A DNA stretch of 15,662 nucleotides from CAZSGN01 sp964606415 (lineage in GTDB: Bacteria; Bacteroidota; Bacteroidia; Bacteroidales; JBBRXJ01): positions 1 through 15,662 of the forward strand of contig CAZSGN010000034.1 of the NCBI GenBank assembly GCA_964606415.1. The letters run 5' to 3'. The notes beneath the pieces are model-generated. The model was not told the origin of the DNA. It did no database searches and saw only the letters and a list, made by a program, of their open reading frames with translations. The translations under genes and the position numbers were made by a program. Positions 14,686-15,662 of this stretch are shown here, one piece after another (the stretch's first letter is position 1; every line of letters starts with the position of its first letter).

Positions 14686-15388
14686 AGACATATTAATCCC
14701 AAGATTGCATTTTATTACTCATCCTCATGAGAAAATGAATACTTACAGGCTTGTAAAAGAGTATTGCAGGGGATATGGACGATTAACCCAGCTCAGGATG
14801 AAAAATGCCGGACATGAAGCGATTCGTGCAACTGGTGAAGAAATTGTAAGGGAAATTGATGATTATAATGGTTTTTTCATTGTTAATGATCATGTGGATA
14901 TTGCTTTTGATTTGAAAGCTGATGGCGTTCATCTCGGCAATACAGATACTTCTCCGGCTGAGGCCAGAAAAATTTTGGGAGAACATTCGCTTATAGGAGG
15001 TACTGCTGATTCTTTAGACCGAATTCTGGAAATAGCTGATCAGGTTGATTATATAGGTTTAGGCCCTTTTAAGCAGACATCGACGAAGTCTCAATTGAGT
15101 CCATTGTTGGGGTTGCGTGGAATAGACAAAATAATGAATGAGTGTTTAAAAAGGGGGATTCAGGTTCCTGTTATTGCTGTAGGCGGAATTACATTGGAGG
15201 ATATCCCTGCTTTAATGGAAACGGGAGTATATGGTGTTGCCGTTTCCGGATCCATTGTTAATGCCGAAGATATTGTTGAACATACCATGAAATTAGTTTC
15301 GGCCGTTAATAAATATAATAAAGCCGGAGAGAAAAGATTGAAAAGGTTTAATTACGAAAACAGAACAAGAAGTCCTAAATACATGTGA
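14672..15388 (+). CDS. thiE: Thiamine phosphate synthase ThiE
   Basis: A TIM-barrel enzyme that joins HMP-PP and thiazole phosphate to form thiamine phosphate. Active-site blocks are complete: LTQLRMK (38-44), FIVNDHVDIA (69-78) where many homologues have NDR, ADGVHLG (83-89), LIGGTADS (107-114), GLGPFKQTSTK (129-139) for pyrophosphate binding, VIAVGGI (167-173) and GVAVSGSI (188-195). At 238 residues it is about 20-30 longer than usual. The extra part is a basic tail after about residue 217 (AGEKRLKRFNYENRTRSPKYM, about 20 residues) that matches nothing I know in the family. The start overlaps the end of thiD. Nothing coding follows it for the remaining 274 bases, where related clusters often carry thiG and thiH. 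Confidence 0.93.
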   Translation: MQEVEDILIPRLHFITHPHEKMNTYRLVKEYCRGYGRLTQLRMKNAGHEAIRATGEEIVREIDDYNGFFIVNDHVDIAFDLKADGVHLGNTDTSPAEARKILGEHSLIGGTADSLDRILEIADQVDYIGLGPFKQTSTKSQLSPLLGLRGIDKIMNECLKRGIQVPVIAVGGITLEDIPALMETGVYGVAVSGSIVNAEDIVEHTMKLVSAVNKYNKAGEKRLKRFNYENRTRSPKYM

Positions 15389-15548
15389 CTGAAACCCTCG
15401 CATCAAACTGATTTATAATGAGTTTATATATGTAGCTGGTTTATTTGTAAAGGGAAAGTATAATCGTTGCTTGAGTGTATGATATAATTTCTCTGAAATA
15501 TTTTTAGCACCAACCGGCCCCCGTTGTAGACCAACTAAAAACAAAGAA

Positions 15549-15662
15549 TCCGTCAGAAGACGACAGGCAAGGAATCCGTCAGCAGACGGACAGGCGCCGA
15601 ACAAGGAACAAAGAATCCGTCAGTGGACGGACAGGCAAAGAACAAAGAATCCGTCAGTAGAC
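15549..15662. repeat. Array of short hairpin repeats with constant arms and variable loops (continues past window)
   Basis: At least four copies of TCCGTC-loop-GACGGA, usually followed by CAGGC and preceded by AAGAA or GGAA. Copies start at 15549, 15575, 15616 and 15650. The loops are AGAA, AGCA, AGTG and AGTA (the last cut by the window end); copy 1 has lost one G from its right arm. Start-to-start spacing is 26, 41 and 34 bases, so it is not a regular CRISPR or minisatellite. The spacers are purine-rich (AAGAACAA-like). It resembles clustered REP-type palindromes. The open frame on the minus strand across it is repeat-driven and not called. Confidence 0.8.

Noticed and set aside
15413..15604. 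A 63-residue minus-strand frame over the right-end repeats
   Set aside because: Its N-terminal part is a translation of the hairpin repeats; no domain or start context supports it.
15549..15662. CRISPR array
   Set aside because: The repeats are short palindromes with irregular 26-41 base spacing, similar low-complexity spacers, and no cas gene in view.

Overview
The window looks like a low-GC draft contig from a member of the Bacteroidota. The signs are: recurrent -7 boxes of the TAnnTTTG type upstream of leader starts; start codons mostly without a Shine-Dalgarno sequence; a lipoprotein whose Cys is followed by R-K-D-D, like the Bacteroidota surface-export signal; a 7TM-DISM/SpoIIE sensor phosphatase; and a thiamine cluster with two ThiE/TenI paralogues around thiD. 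Genus and family cannot be fixed from this sequence. An exactly 100-base run of N (13218-13317) marks a scaffold gap of probably unknown true length.

Layout: 1-455 has no convincing gene but carries a strong GC-rich palindrome. 456-1832 encodes an AGCS sodium:amino-acid symporter, followed by an unrecognised integral membrane protein with an internal duplication (1987-2835). Convergent to these on the minus strand is a 698-residue membrane sensor with a SpoIIE/PP2C phosphatase domain (2847-4943). Its upstream region holds a 117-bp element bounded by 14-bp inverted repeats (4965-5081). Next come a duplicated coiled-coil protein with a good terminator (5240-5907), a surface-lipoprotein gene paired with a secreted endonuclease/exonuclease/phosphatase-fold enzyme (5950-8414), a convergent CCA-adding-type tRNA nucleotidyltransferase with an HD domain (8421-9848, minus), and a thioredoxin with its own promoter and terminator (10059-10479).

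The right third is a thiamine biosynthesis cluster: promoter, TPP riboswitch, thiS, thiC, a terminator-like hairpin, the assembly gap, a tenI/thiE-like paralogue, thiD and thiE, the last three overlapping. ThiC makes HMP-P and ThiD phosphorylates it to HMP-PP. ThiE joins HMP-PP to the thiazole phosphate, and ThiS would carry sulfur for the thiazole. thiG, thiH (or thiO) and thiF are not visible, so the thiazole branch is incomplete here; those genes may lie in the gap, beyond the window or elsewhere. The cluster is followed by a run of short hairpin repeats with identical arms and variable loops (15549-15662), which reaches the window edge.

No tRNA, rRNA, CRISPR array, transposase or phage gene was seen. 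The items most worth a second look are the 117-bp inverted-repeat element next to the sensor phosphatase gene, the hairpin repeat array, the missing thiazole genes around the gap, and the duplicated membrane protein.
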